Origin: Branchiostoma lanceolatum
Lineage: Eukaryota > Chordata > Leptocardii > Amphioxiformes > Branchiostomatidae
NCBI RefSeq assembly: GCF_035083965.1
Contig: NC_089732.1
Coordinates: 4,479,383-4,543,382, forward strand
Direction of reading: 5' to 3'
Length of the DNA: 64,000 nt
Within the stretch, counting starts at the first letter, position 1. Each line of letters begins with the position of its first letter. This document shows positions 11,901 through 21,547 of the stretch, piece by piece. Under the pieces are notes generated by a model. The model had not been told where the DNA came from. It saw nothing but the letters and a program-made list of their open reading frames with translations, and made no database searches. Position numbers and translations under genes: made by a program.

Positions 11901-14847
11901 ATGTCATAGATAAAGGTGTTTATGACCAAGCATATATTATGTAAATGTGTAAGTCATTTACATAAACAGAATATTTCATGGAGATATGAGGTCTCCGAAC
12001 TCTTGTTGTCTGAAATAGTCTATGCCGCATGTCCTCAGCCAATAAAACCGTCCATGTGATTGAGCTAAAAACTTTTCCAGTTACATGTAGATCGTGGGCA
12101 AGCTGTCATGGGTCCCCTGCCTGTGTGGGATGGCGCGCGGCACGTCGTATGTGTTACCTGGCGCAGCAGTGACGGAGCTTGGCAGCTCTACGCTGACGGC
12201 GTGCTGAAGACTTCCGGCTCGGGTCTTTTCGTCGGGGGAAGAGTGCGCAGCGGCGGCACATGGATCCTCGCACAGGACCAAGACACTGTCGGGGGAGGGT
12301 TCGACGCGTCTCAGGCATACAGTGGAGAACTGTCACAGGTGAACCTCTGGGACCGCGTGCTGTCTCCAGCTGAAGTTGGGGCGGACTGGTCGACGTTCTG
12401 TAATCACCATGGCAACGTGATTAACTGGGCCACCACTAAAATTGAAGTTTTGGGACAGGCCACCAGTGATCAGTATCCTTGTCAAGCCTCAACGACACCC
12501 GGGTCCAGTGAGTCTCTTATGATTTCCGTGTCAAAATACACTATTAAAAATGTAAATATGTGTGCGATGTTGCGATACTGACGTTTATGATCCCCACATC
12601 CCAAATAAGGTTATGGCTCACTTAAAATCCAAGACGGCATACCCTACGTTGTGCTTTGGTAACCATTCCCCAATGGTTCGTAACCGTATTCACCCATCCC
12701 AGGCATGGTTGTGTGTAATTAAAGCCTAAAAAGTTGCCTGACTATGTATACGATGACACTTTTGTCGAACAAACGTTAACGTGGCATGGCTTTGCACTAA
12801 AACTTTACCTCTTTGTCTAAGTTTCGTATAAATGCGCACAAATTTCATTCAGTAAACGACATTGTTAAATCTTTATCAAACGTTATCGATTGATTTGTAC
12901 CATCATGCAAACATAGTTTAAGTATTCTGAAATAAGCAAACGTCAACGTGAAGATTTTCGAAAGTTGACATATTTCGGGCCACGAAGAAATTTATTTGAA
13001 AAAAAAACGGAAAAAACAGCTGTATTGGGAATAGAAAACTATTCATTCAACTTGAGTCATCGATGCAAATATGACACTGATACTCTATGTATCCCTTGGG
13101 TATATTTTCTATCGATTAGAAATAATATAGAGGAGGAGGGCCTAGTATAAGCTATACACGCTTTTACCCTCCTTCTGCACATGTATTTATCTAGTGTTTA
13201 TAGTGCTGTGTATTATATATTTTGCTGTGCAAATAAAACAAATAAACAAATGGTGATAGTACTCTTGCCTGCGGCAGGTGTCAATGTCGCCCTGGGGAAG
13301 ACATCGCACCAAACAAGCACAGATTGGGGTGGACCTGCCAGCCGTGCCGTAGACGGGAACACCAGTACCGTCCATCAGCGTGCTTACTGTACACACACAG
13401 CGTGGGAAGATAACCCCACCTGGTGGACGGATCTTGGTCAATCGTATGTGATTGAGAGGTACGTGTGCAGTACTGTGAATGCAGAAATGTTTGCGCTAGT
13501 TTTATGTTCGCGGTTTTCGCGGCTACCGTTTCAGCGCGAACTATAAACCCCCGCGAACATTTTTGTCCAATACTGTAGCAGTATGTGACTATAGCGCTGC
13601 GGTGAACTTAAAACCACCACGAACACTCCATTTTCGCCTGAGCGTGAAATAAAAATCACGCGAACTTAAATGCATTTACAGTATGTATAGTCCGTAAAGA
13701 AATATGCTGAAATGTAAAAAAAATATGCTTCTTCAAAAAAGCACTTGCTACAATTGTTTTGCTACACTCCATACGTAGAGTACTGGTATGTAAACTTAAT
13801 TGCACAACAAGTAGCAGGTTGACGTAAAGGCCCAACAAAGCACCATTCTTTAAATTTGAATCAATGATTTGCTTCTAGTGGATGTTTTCAATCTATACTT
13901 GGCAAATCAAAAGTCTCAATTTACAACTGCCTTATCTAAATTTTATATGGTGTTTAGGAACGTTCATCCTAATACATAAAAATCAAGTGCCATTGCTTTG
14001 TCTTCAATATCTACAGAGTGGTCATCTTTAATCGCCAGGACTGTTGTTCGGAACGACTCAACCCCTTCAACATCCACATCGGGGATTCAGACCGGGTCAG
14101 CGAGAACCCCAAGTGTGGAGGTGATCATGAAATTGACGTGAACCAGCCGTCCATTTCCGTATCATGTCAGGGGTTGAAGGGACGCTATGTTGGCGTCCGT
14201 CTTCCCGAACCCAACCGATTACTGAGCCTGTGCGAAGTCCAGGTATTCACTGGTACGTACGGTAGGCCGTTGCTATATTCACGTTTTAGAAAATAACAGA
14301 AAAACATCAACGCGGTAGGGTCATCGAAAAACACCCAGCTTGTATCGGGAGGTTTTATATATAACCACCTTGCTTGCATCAACGACTGTGTACATTTTAA
14401 GTCCTTTGCATGGTAGATGTCTTAAAGTTTATTCGAGGATATTGCATTTGCATGGCCAGTCAACTCCTCTGGCAAAATCTCTCTACTATTTTGGCTTAAT
14501 TCTAGTATTTTTTTCGATTTGAATAGAGGTCTTGTGGAACACTAGATTATAACAATGACGTCTGTTTTAATTTTTCTTCTTCTTTGCTAGGTGGTCAAGA
14601 GGATTGCTACGCCGGTACTGGACATCGCTACAGAGGAACCGCACACGTGACACCCTCCGGTCGGATGTGTCAGCGCTGGGACAGTCAGTCACCTCACCGC
14701 CCCAAATTTACGCCCACAACCAACCCAACCGCGGGGCTGCAAAAAAACTACTGCAGGAACCCTGATACACTCCCTGGAGGCCCGTGGTGCTACACAATGG
14801 ACCCTGGCCAGAGATGGGAAACTTGTGGGTTGCCTGTGTGTGGTTAG
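2151..14847 (+). CDS. Mosaic type II membrane lectin-like receptor: PAN, F5/8C, pentraxin, fucolectin and kringle domains
   Basis: Seventeen exons join in frame: 2151-2529, 4137-4337, 4950-5093, 5509-5621, 6145-6376, 6639-6728, 7330-7434, 8158-8373, 8771-8842, 9502-9680, 10123-10275, 10553-10697, 11446-11672, 12081-12507, 13278-13458, 14017-14252, 14591-14847. The total is 3357 nt, or 1118 residues. A long cytoplasmic N-terminus (about 1-247) is followed by one helix (about 248-268) with KWKK on its N-side, which predicts type II topology. A Thr/Pro stalk then leads to PAN/Apple (about 422-494), discoidin (518-677), pentraxin-like (677-895), fucolectin (895-1034) and kringle (1034-1118). Nearly all extracellular boundaries are phase 1, as in shuffled modules. 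No orthologue with this order is known to me. A surface carbohydrate- or protein-binding role is inference. Weak points are exon 5's acceptor, the first exon (upstream exons possible), and the end: TAG at 14845-14847 closes the kringle frame, but GTTAGT there could also be a donor. It could also be two adjacent genes, though the phases argue for one. Confidence 0.7.
3126..3526. repeat. Inverted-terminus element, CAGGGCTCGAAAT family
   Basis: The ends are inverted (CAGGGCTCGAAAT at the left, ATTTCGAGTCCTG at the right). The interior repeats themes such as GTGCACC and TGTGCATCTA. A second element with nearly the same ends lies at 38025-38276. No clear target-site duplication is visible here. 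Confidence 0.6.
3800..4060. repeat. ACGT/TGACGT-rich degenerate tandem repeat
   Basis: Short units such as TACGTGACGTATGGACCC and AAAACGTACG recur imperfectly, giving an unusually dense run of CpG-containing ACGT cores. TTTTGACACGGAAA occurs twice (about 3898 and 4042), marking an internal duplication. Confidence 0.65.
4137..4337 (+). other. Duplicated symmetrical exon of mosaic receptor, tyrosine-motif copy 2
   Basis: This 201-nt phase 1-1 exon repeats the second half of exon 1: FENPTYNV, TPPPRS and HYDYIPDG recur at the same spacing. Intron sequence also matches: TTCCCTTTGTTAGCAGA occurs at about 2547 and about 4646. This indicates a tandem genomic duplication of exon plus flank. Because the exon is a multiple of three and phase symmetrical, including or skipping it would change the number of docking motifs without breaking the frame. 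Confidence 0.75.
5150..5366. repeat. Foldback MITE, family with AACTGGATAAAATTTT
   Basis: About 55 bp at each end are inverted copies. The left arm is ACGCCAAAAA..AACTGGATAAAATTTTGAAACAGTCAGACG and the right arm is its reverse complement ending TTTTTGGCGTATTCC. Related pieces lie at 48905-49018 and 52960-53035. It sits in an intron of the mosaic receptor. Confidence 0.75.
5509..5621 (+). other. Transmembrane exon of mosaic receptor
   Basis: It begins GRKWKK and continues into about 21 hydrophobic residues including CIIIITAIVA. Positive charges lie on the N-terminal side and polar residues follow. With no signal peptide upstream, the positive-inside rule makes this a signal anchor. The donor is CTGGAG|GTAAGT and the exon enters in phase 1 and leaves in phase 0. 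Confidence 0.7.
8158..8373 (+). other. PAN/Apple domain exon
   Basis: A single 216-nt phase 1-1 exon encodes 72 residues with six cysteines in Apple-like spacing (GDC, PQCADRC, QCAGF, GDCYPK, TTCGQ) and a C-terminal HFVYEK strand. PAN modules bind proteins or carbohydrates (family knowledge). The ligand here cannot be read from the sequence. Confidence 0.75.
8862..8980. repeat. Poly-G run and (GT)n microsatellite
   Basis: A G homopolymer lies at about 8869-8878, followed by an uninterrupted TG dinucleotide tract from about 8919 that degrades into TCTG units. Both lie in an intron. Confidence 0.9.
9502..10697 (+). other. F5/8 type C (discoidin) domain, three exons
   Basis: Exons 9502-9680, 10123-10275 and 10553-10697 encode the standard module. 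It opens CRDPLGMESGTIPDGSITAS and contains VDLGG with SGTIIQGR, then WVTSYKVQYG, and ends ARYVRFLP and VEILGCN. The first and last cysteines are present for the usual disulfide. Family members bind glycans or phosphatidylserine. Confidence 0.85.
11446..12507 (+). other. Pentraxin/LamG-like domain, two exons
   Basis: Exons 11446-11672 and 12081-12507 join in frame. Features are ITFPAPRR, FTLCLHMRP, then VVCVTWRSSDGAW (the pentraxin signature region, with the signature His shifted one place), YADG, LAQDQDTVGGGFDASQA and GELSQVNLWDRVL. The QDQD and nearby acidic residues match the pentraxin calcium/ligand site. The domain ends INWATTKIEVLG with a Cys soon after. Confidence 0.85.
13278..14252 (+). 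other. Fucolectin (FTP, tachylectin-4/pentraxin-1) domain, two exons
   Basis: Exons 13278-13458 and 14017-14252 give NVALGKTSHQTS, RAVDGNTST, CTHT, TWWTDLGQSYVIER, IFNRQDCCSERLNPFNIHIG and SVSCQGLKGRYVGVRLP. The adjacent CC pair and the Arg residues flanking DCC match the fucose- and Ca-binding scaffold of eel fucolectin-type domains. Fucose binding is inferred from family. Confidence 0.85.
13470..13684. repeat. MITE family with TGCATTTACAGTA ends (copy 1)
   Basis: It contains GCGAACATTTTTGTCCAATACTGTAGCAGTATGTGACTA-type text and ends AATGCATTTACAGTA. It belongs to the same family as 23980-24182, 27665-27982 and 61368-61575. It lies between the two fucolectin exons. Confidence 0.7.
14591..14847 (+). 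other. Kringle domain, probable last exon
   Basis: Six cysteines in kringle order with the diagnostic strings DCYAGTG, YRGT, CQRWDSQSPH, NYCRNPD, PWCYTMDP and ETCGLPVC. A TAG follows directly in frame. GTTAGT overlaps the stop, and the same hexamer serves as donor at exons 8771-8842 and 10553-10697, so an alternative downstream exon is possible, but none was recognised. Confidence 0.85.
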
Positions 14848-15554
14848 TCTTTTACCACTTAGCCTGATTATCTATCTATTCATTTATTTATTGGAACAAT
14901 TGACGTAACAGGTGACTATCACCTTTTTAAGACGTTCAACACAGAACCAGACTGTAAGGTTTGAACCACTCACACTGGGATGGACCCCTACACTTTTTGA
15001 TACGTGTGTTTGGTTTCTTAACATGTTCAATGTGTAGCAGTCCTCAAACATGGGACCTTCGCCTTTACTTCTCATTGAGAGGACGGATCTAACCAAACCT
15101 GTGTACCCATTTCAACCTATGTCAAGTGAGGAAATAGGTGTTAAGTGCATAAATTGCACCCCTAGAGGGCCTTCAAATGATTAGCCCCTTTTTTAGCCGA
15201 ACCTTTGTGTTATTCTTGAAATCTGCATTTTATGAAAGATCTCTAGCGTTAAAGCATCTAAACAGCAAAAAAACACACAAAGTTTTATAGACAATATCAT
15301 AGAAACGGCGAACCAGGGTAGACCAAAGAAAAGTTACGCACATTTAGCCGAGTCTTTTTATTCTTGAAATCTGTACATAAAAGGTGTCTAGCCTTAAATC
15401 AACTGAACAGCAAAAGGACAATAAAAAACTAAAACAAGAATGTTATAGACAATATCATATGTCATAGACACGGCATACACCAGCATGTGCATGGGTATAC
15501 CAAAGAAAAGTTACACATATTGACTGGAGAACTAGTCGTATGTACGGTACAGAT

Positions 15555-15752
15555 CTAAAACGTTGTTCCAACGCAATAAGGAAGAGAATTTTCGACTGCC
15601 CCCTGCAGTCTTCTTCGGACTTCGAGTCACCAATCATCAAGTGACCTTGCGTGATTACGGACACGTGACGTCAGCAATTGGTCAAAATTTCAGGAGGAGA
15701 GTCGAAAATTTGATTAACTTACTTAGATATTGTGTTGGAACAAAGTTTTAGT
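15555..15752. repeat. Foldback MITE
   Basis: The outer arms (AACGTTGTTCCAACGCAAT and, inverted, ATTGTGTTGGAACAAAGTT) and inner arms (GAATTTTCGACTG and, inverted, AGTCGAAAATTT) pair across a core. The 62-residue open frame in it is a by-product of the repeat. Confidence 0.7.
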
Positions 15753-16849
15753 ATTGTACTATATCAACTACCAAGTGACTTTCACGGTAGTCTCACTGAT
15801 GCCAGTTTTTTGTTTGATCTGTAATATTGCGGTGTTCAACAAGAAGCGTATGTACTCCACTAATTTGATTGTCCTTTATCGCTTTATTATCTTTACAATT
15901 CTGCTAGACGTATTCAAGTGCACATGGACATAATTTTGCAGTTGTGCTGCTTGCATGGCCACAAGGCCGCGCTAAACAAGTGTATCTCTTCTGATTTCTG
16001 ATGCTATGCTGGTTTCGCACACATGTCCTACTTGAAGTCTACTGAACTTCATTGTAATTAATATGTTATATTAACCTTTTTATCGTATTGTGTATTTATG
16101 TATTTCTTGTGTGGGGACAACTGGGTGATTTAATCATACCAACAGATTTTGTCTCCCTCCCTCCATTGTTTGTAATGGTAAAGTCAAATAAAGAACTTAA
16201 GAAAAGTGGAATGAAAAATTGTACCCTACCTGGCTGTGTAGGCTCCCAACGCAAGCCGGGTAGAGAAGAATGCACGGGGTGAATAAAGTACAACGCACAC
16301 AAGGGTTTCTGGTCGTGCCTTTATTGGTGTTATTTTGATTCGTTCAGAAAATTACAAACTGAATGATATATAAAAAATCATAGACAAAGTGGCGACGGAC
16401 TAAAGTTGTACGCCTTATTGCCTCGCTGTCACTTGTACAAGATGCAAAGAAATGGGCACAGAACAGGTAAACATTTGAATAGTAACAGACACAAAGTTGA
16501 GTTACTTATGTGAAAGTACAGATTCACAACCAAAAGGACAAGGGTAACATAAAATACCTGAAAACGTTGCGTTGCCATTATGCAATTTAGAGTAGCTAAC
16601 ATGATTTCACAGTTGAAACGGGGCGAAATAAGATAACTATGACGCAAAATTAGCACCATTGGTGTTTGGTGATGATTACTTTGATTCCCTATGTCAGACG
16701 CCGACATGTACTTTTAGCGTACAGTTGAATAAAAACATCCATTCCTCTAGATCTGTAACTACTGATTCTACTGACACGGATGCAAAATATTTAGTGACAC
16801 GTACACACATCTCTGTGGTGTTATCCTCAAAATACGTGGCAGAAGATGG

Positions 16850-16886
16850 TTGGTCGGTTGGTCGGTCGGTCGGTCGGTCGGTTGTT
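16850..16886. repeat. (GGTC)n/(GGTT) microsatellite
   Basis: Tandem tetranucleotide GGTC with GGTT variants, about nine units, located downstream of the Kazal gene's stop codon on the opposite strand. Confidence 0.85.
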
Positions 16887-16989
16887 TGGAGAACAGATAA
16901 CAACATAAATTATTCGACCGAGAAGGCTAGATAACACTTCCAGCAGGGTTTTTCCGCCTTATTTACATAGTCTCGCATCAGGACCTCAT

Positions 16990-18222
16990 TCAGGCTAAGG
17001 CTAGGAAGTCGTGATCAGACCCACAGACGGAGAATGGAGCTTGAGTAAGGCTTGAGCTGTGAAAGAAGAAAACTGGGTTACCATTCTGTATGTATATTTT
17101 ATCAACACAGGGATTATGCACAACCTATTGTCCCGTTCCTCCCTCTTTATCTTTCTCGCATTCATTCATTTATTCATTCACTCACTCACTCACTCACTCA
17201 CTCACTCGCTCACCCACTTACTCACGTTCACCCACTCGCTCACACACAGGTAGGCGAGGTTCATCCCTCTCTTTCCACCCTCATCCTTTACCTCCCTAAC
17301 CGAAGTCAAGTACCCATTTAATTCATGGTGGGTAAAATGAGGAAAACAGTGTCTTTACCAAGGGCACAACGTCTAGCCAGGAATCGAACCACTCGATAAT
17401 CTGTCCGCTAGTCAAGCCACTCAGCCTCTGAACGCGTAAACGTATATGACAAGGAAAACGCTTCCTACCGCCACTTTGGTTCAGACGAACGTATATGAAT
17501 AGCACTAGTAGTAATGATCTCATTATAAAGAATATGCAACAATATTACGAATGTTAATCGAATGTGGGCTCAAAACAATCGATATCAAGGAAATGGAAAT
17601 GGTGGCACAGACACAAACTAATAAACGAATAAACGGCACGAAACTTCTGGAAGAGCGTCATTTGTCGACAAATACATCACGATGTTGTGGGAGAACCTAA
17701 GGTCTAGGGTAAGGTAAATCGTATGTGGGCACACTTACTCATCAGTTAGGCACTTAGCGATGTTTAGGAAACACAGATTACTGTAGACTTGACCGTTGCT
17801 GCCGCAGACAGGGGAGTGGACAGCAGGGCAGAACCTCGGGCAGTCTCGCAACTTCACCCGTCGTCCCTCGGGCAATCTGCGCCCCTCCACAGACGGAGTG
17901 AAGGAAACTGAGGGCAGAAAAAACACAGATATAAGAATTATGGACGCTACTAGGAGAAAGAGGGGAAGACCTAAGAACACGTGGAAGCGGGACCTTGATG
18001 CTGATACAAGGGCAACCAGCTACACATCTAGTGCGTAGCCTATATACACAGCTTCTAGAAGACCTATTGAGGATGTTCTAATCCAAAGGGATCTCAACTT
18101 GAGAATGATGGTTTCTTATCTGAATATCAAAATGAATCTTATTGTGAACATTATGTCATAAACAGCTTAAGCTTACCGGCAACCACCAGACACACGAACA
18201 GAGCAACCACGGCAGTCTTCAT
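16990..18222 (-). CDS. Secreted single-domain Kazal protease inhibitor 1
   Basis: Three coding exons on the minus strand: 18222-18177 (signal peptide MKTAVVALFVCLVVA), 17907-17739 and 17056-16990. They total 282 nt, or 93 residues, and the phases 1 and 2 match at the joints. The mature chain has a basic linker and then a Kazal-like pattern: CPRFC, seven residues to C, CGSNGQVYSNLC (ten between cysteines), FLNIAK, C, and a sixth Cys in exon 3 (PFSVCGSDHD). The spacing C4-x6-C5 is longer than the classical C-x3-C and resembles non-classical Kazal forms. The domain should block a serine protease through the loop just after the second cysteine (P1 cannot be fixed by eye); the target is unknown. 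A TATA box lies about 85 nt upstream of the ATG. It is paralogous to the gene at 20057-21283, with the same intron positions. Confidence 0.85.
17160..17240. repeat. (CATT)n/(CACT)n microsatellite
   Basis: Tandem CATT units followed by CACT units inside the intron between exons 3 and 2 of Kazal gene 1. The forward open frames rich in LTHSLTHS are translations of this repeat. Confidence 0.9.
17255..17445 (-). repeat. tRNA-derived SINE, family C (copy 1)
   Basis: Read on the minus strand, it has a B-box-like GGTTCGATTCC followed by GTGCCCTTGGTAAAGACACT and GGTACTTGACTTCGGTTAGG. The tail matches forward-strand copies at about 31590-31850 and 51293-51460. Confidence 0.65.
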
Positions 18223-18306
18223 CTTCGGTCTTGCTGTTAAAACGGACGGACGTCTTCGTTGATCAGCTATCGTTGTTAGAGTAACAATTTTGTGAAAGTT
18301 TCCCTC

Positions 18307-18312
18307 TTTATA
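18307..18312 (-). promoter_or_regulatory. TATA box of Kazal gene 1
   Basis: TATAAA on the minus strand inside GTGTATAAAGAGGGA, 85 nt upstream of the start codon. The flanking sequence (CGGGTTTTGGAAATGAGACGG on the plus strand) resembles that upstream of Kazal gene 2. Confidence 0.7.
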
Positions 18313-20056
18313 CACAGACCGGGTAGCGGGTTTTGGAAATGAGACGGAATTGACTTGATCTGCAATATTGACCCAGTTGAAAACAGGATATTGTAACTTT
18401 GCAACGTACTTCCGCCCCAGATGCCCCTACGATGACGTGTACGTTTGCTCTGACTGGTTACTGCTGACAGTGCCCCTTTCTTGGAATGCTAACAGTGCAG
18501 ATTTATTTGCTTCAATCCCCTGTCACACACAGCCGACCATGGCCCCACGACCTTCTCCAGACCATGATTAGGAGCTAGTTGTGAGCAAAGCCGTATGTGG
18601 TTGGTTAGTCTTTCAAAGACGTCTGCGTTAGGCGACTATGAATTCTTAAGAAATCATCAGAAAAGTCATATTCTGCTTAAATGCGATCAGAGGAGTGGAC
18701 TGGAGTTGATTCCAGGTTACTCCCAACCCAGCGCCAAAGCAACTTTGGCTGGGGGAGTGTTCGCGAGTAAAGTGGTGTTATGTCAAACGTAGCAGATTTA
18801 AATGGTTTAATAGCTAAGCAAAAATGATCAGACTTTTTTTTCAGGACAAAAAAGTGAGTAACAAGAAGTCAAGGACAGTAACCCTCCTTATCTCTTGGCA
18901 CTGAGTGACGTCATTTGAGGACTTCCGTGTTAGTTCTGCGCGAGGTGCTAGGTTTGTCCTTAGGTTACCTTTGACCTTTGCCTCCCTGTCATGAGCTCTC
19001 TACGTTTCTTGAGACTAAGACAAGATTAAGGGTCCCTAGAATAACCGTGCATGTGTGTTACATTTCTAACATTCCATTCTTTTCCATTGCTTCTCTTGGG
19101 AATACCTATCGTATCATGCTAACTTTGTAAGGGGGATCGACTTTCACGTAAGCATTATTGATCATTATTCGTTACGCTGTATGTTTTTAAACCAAGGAGG
19201 TACCTTGTTTAAACCTTACAGTTACCGGATAAATGTGTGTGATTTGATTTTGTAGCACATGTATTGTATTCAAACATACCTATTAAACCCTAGGTGCAGT
19301 CAACAAGCACGTCCTGCCACGGCTGTCACTCTGACGCAACGTTTACACAGAGGGCGACAGAGACTCGTCAGCTCTGATATGTTTGGGTACCAGGCTATTG
19401 ATTTGGCTACCGTATGCGCATTGCGTTCAAGAATGGTTTACCGATAACGCTTAACGTTGAATTATAGCGAGCCGACTACGATTGATATTGGATTGAAATA
19501 GTTAAGCTAAGCATGACCAGAAATCAGCCATGTCAAGATGACGTGTCCATAATATCAACACGAGTGACCTCGCCTAATCTCCAGGCACTGGGTGACGTCA
19601 TTTGTGGTCTTCAGCATATAGTGGCTGTGACGTCAGGTGTAAACACCGTACAGTAAACAGTACTTCGTGTGATAACAAACACAGCATTTGTATCAAAAGT
19701 TTTATTTTACATGACAAGGTTGTATAAAAGACGTTGCTCGTACAAGTTGTTACAAAAATTCTCTTTAGAAAAAGGCACGGATAGCAGAAACATTCAGAAA
19801 TATTAAGACATAAAACGACTCAAACGTATGAGCTTGACGTCATTACAAGACGAGTGCAGACCGGCGTTTGCATTCGTCACTCTGGCAAAACAACATTTTG
19901 ATGCAATGTTGCAACCTTAAATGAAAGTTGCATTTGGCGAAGGAAGCACAGTTTTCATATACAGCAGCTCAGCGGTAACGATTTTCCGCCCAACGTCTGC
20001 TTGTAGATTGCAGATGTAGGCCAGAGGTAGCTCCGAGGCGACCCCGTCCGTTCTGT
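18313..20056. other. Between the two Kazal genes: promoter of gene 1 and 3' UTR of gene 2
   Basis: No coding exon is recognised. A motif containing GTGACGTCATTTG followed by a GG.CTTC block occurs twice (about 18903 and about 19590). The polyA signal of Kazal gene 2 is probably AATAAA at 19706-19701 on the minus strand (TTTATT on plus). Confidence 0.5.
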
Positions 20057-20457
20057 TTACATGAGGGCGCCGTCCAGTCCGCAAACGTGGTCGGGAGCGC
20101 GTCGCAGGGAGTGGCTGAAAGGAGGAAGAAAAATAATATATCAAATACTTGTCGTCGTTGCCAAGCTATTGTTTTTGTCATTTAAAAATACATCATAGAA
20201 GACAAATATCAATAAAAGAATATAACATTCAGCTGTCGTCATTGCCAGCTGTTGTTTTTATCGTTTACAACTATATCCTAGAAGACGAACACATTTCTAT
20301 GGTTTCTTTTACAATGGTCTGCATTGTCCCATTAAGGTTTGTATAGAATTTACTGGAAACCTGGTTCAATCAGAACTGACTAACTATCAGAAAACTGAGC
20401 ACACGATAAGCCGAAAAGCTTACGGTAAGTCTGCTCGTGAAGCTAATCTCCTATGTC

Positions 20458-20532
<75 letters not shown>

Positions 20533-21283
20533 CACACATACACTCACACAAATGAAGCTTCTCTGTTTCAAGTGGGGTAATTTACTCGGTTTTTAGGCTA
20601 GGCAACATATCCCCCAAGCCATACTCACTCCATGCACTGTGCAATCCCCAGAAAGCAGCTGTTGCTGTATCGGTTCCCGTCAGTGCCGCACACGGGATCG
20701 TACAGGTGTATACAGTGCTGGAGGCATCTTCGGCCCCCGCCCAGTCCTGGCACCACACGCCCCTCAACGGACGGCGAGAGGGAAACTGTCAAAAAGAAAA
20801 TAATTGTGTTAAAAGCTTGTACAAAACGCGATATAGGAAAACTTCTGCTGTAATACAGTAAAAAGCCGTCATGGCACCAAATATCTAATCATTTATTTAG
20901 CAGGCAAAGAGCTAATATAATCCCATACCAAATCTTACAACAATCCATCCGTAGGTCCTCGACTTATAATGCTAAACCACAAACATTGCGATACCACTAC
21001 AAAAACATAGCCCTCTGGGCGAAGGTAAGAACAAACGTCAAACCTATGGTGTGTGGAAAACGCTCTTTTTTGACGCTACATACATGCGTTTGATTGGTGG
21101 TGGGTAGATTTGCTTCGAGGATGGACTCTTTAAAACTATGATCCAAATCCTGATCTATCTGATTTCCACAAGACATGGATAACATGTGTTCGAGACAAAC
21201 GCAAATAGGCCTTGCGATCGCAATATAGCAAACTCACCTGCGACTATCAGTGCAAGAAGCAAGGCTGCCACGGACATCTTCAT
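20057..21283 (-). CDS. Secreted single-domain Kazal protease inhibitor 2
   Basis: Exons 21283-21238 (signal peptide MKMSVAALLLALIVA), 20785-20629 and 20114-20057 give 261 nt, or 86 residues. The architecture equals Kazal gene 1: signal exon of exactly 46 nt, main exon opening V-S-x-x-PSVEGR, and last exon carrying the sixth cysteine. Pattern: CLQHC, seven residues, CGTDGNRYSNSC, FLGIAQ, C, 12 residues, C, with the end DHVCGLDGALM. The frame is supported by acceptors TTTTTGACAG and CTCCTTTCAG and by donor GA|GTGAGT. Open frames in other phases at this place miss all cysteine spacing. The target protease is unknown; secretion and a defence or digestive role are inference from family. Confidence 0.85.
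20461..20545. repeat. (CA)n microsatellite
   Basis: A nearly pure CA tract of about 80 bases with one CAAA interruption, in intron 2 of Kazal gene 2. Confidence 0.95.
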
Positions 21284-21369
21284 CTTGGTTATTCTCGGGA
21301 GCTCTTCGGTCGATTTGGCGAACTGAAAAGTGTTGTCCTGGTTTGTGAGAGCGGGACAAACTTTCTTTC

Positions 21370-21377
21370 TTTATATA
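21370..21377 (-). promoter_or_regulatory. TATA box of Kazal gene 2
   Basis: TATATAAA on the minus strand, 87 nt upstream of the ATG, nearly the same spacing as in Kazal gene 1. Sequence on both sides is similar between the two genes, so the promoter was duplicated with the gene. Confidence 0.7.
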
Positions 21378-21547
21378 CAGGCTGGCCTGACGGGTTCGGA
21401 AGTGAGGCGGAAATGAGTTGTTTTGCAAACAAACAGGATGCTGTATGTACAAGGACTTGCCACCGCTCTTCGGAGAGTGGCCGTGTTATTCAGCAAACAC
21501 GAACTTATTAGATGTTAACCGGAAGTCGCATCCCACTCTGATCTGGG

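Larger units (their letters stand above)
14848..16989. other. Intergenic or 3' UTR, convergent gene ends
   Basis: No coding exon is supported. Forward polyadenylation-like AATAAA motifs occur at about 16187 and 16282, and the likely polyA signal of the Kazal gene on the other strand is TTTATT at 16320-16325. A foldback element (about 15555-15752) accounts for the longest open frame here. Confidence 0.5.

Noticed and set aside
15563..15751. 62-residue forward open frame after the kringle exon, possible extra C-terminal exon
   Set aside because: It lies wholly inside a foldback MITE (paired arms at both ends) and has no domain likeness.
17052..17321. Forward open frames with LTHSLTHS repeats
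   Set aside because: They are translations of the CATT/CACT microsatellite in a Kazal intron.
19917..20181. Reverse frames of 70-75 residues at the Kazal 2 end
   Set aside because: They read through the real last exon (20114-20057) in other phases and into the 3' UTR.
20582..20767. Reverse 61-residue frame with MRGVWCQDWAG start
   Set aside because: It is the wrong phase over Kazal exon 2; the phase with correct splice joints gives the cysteine pattern.
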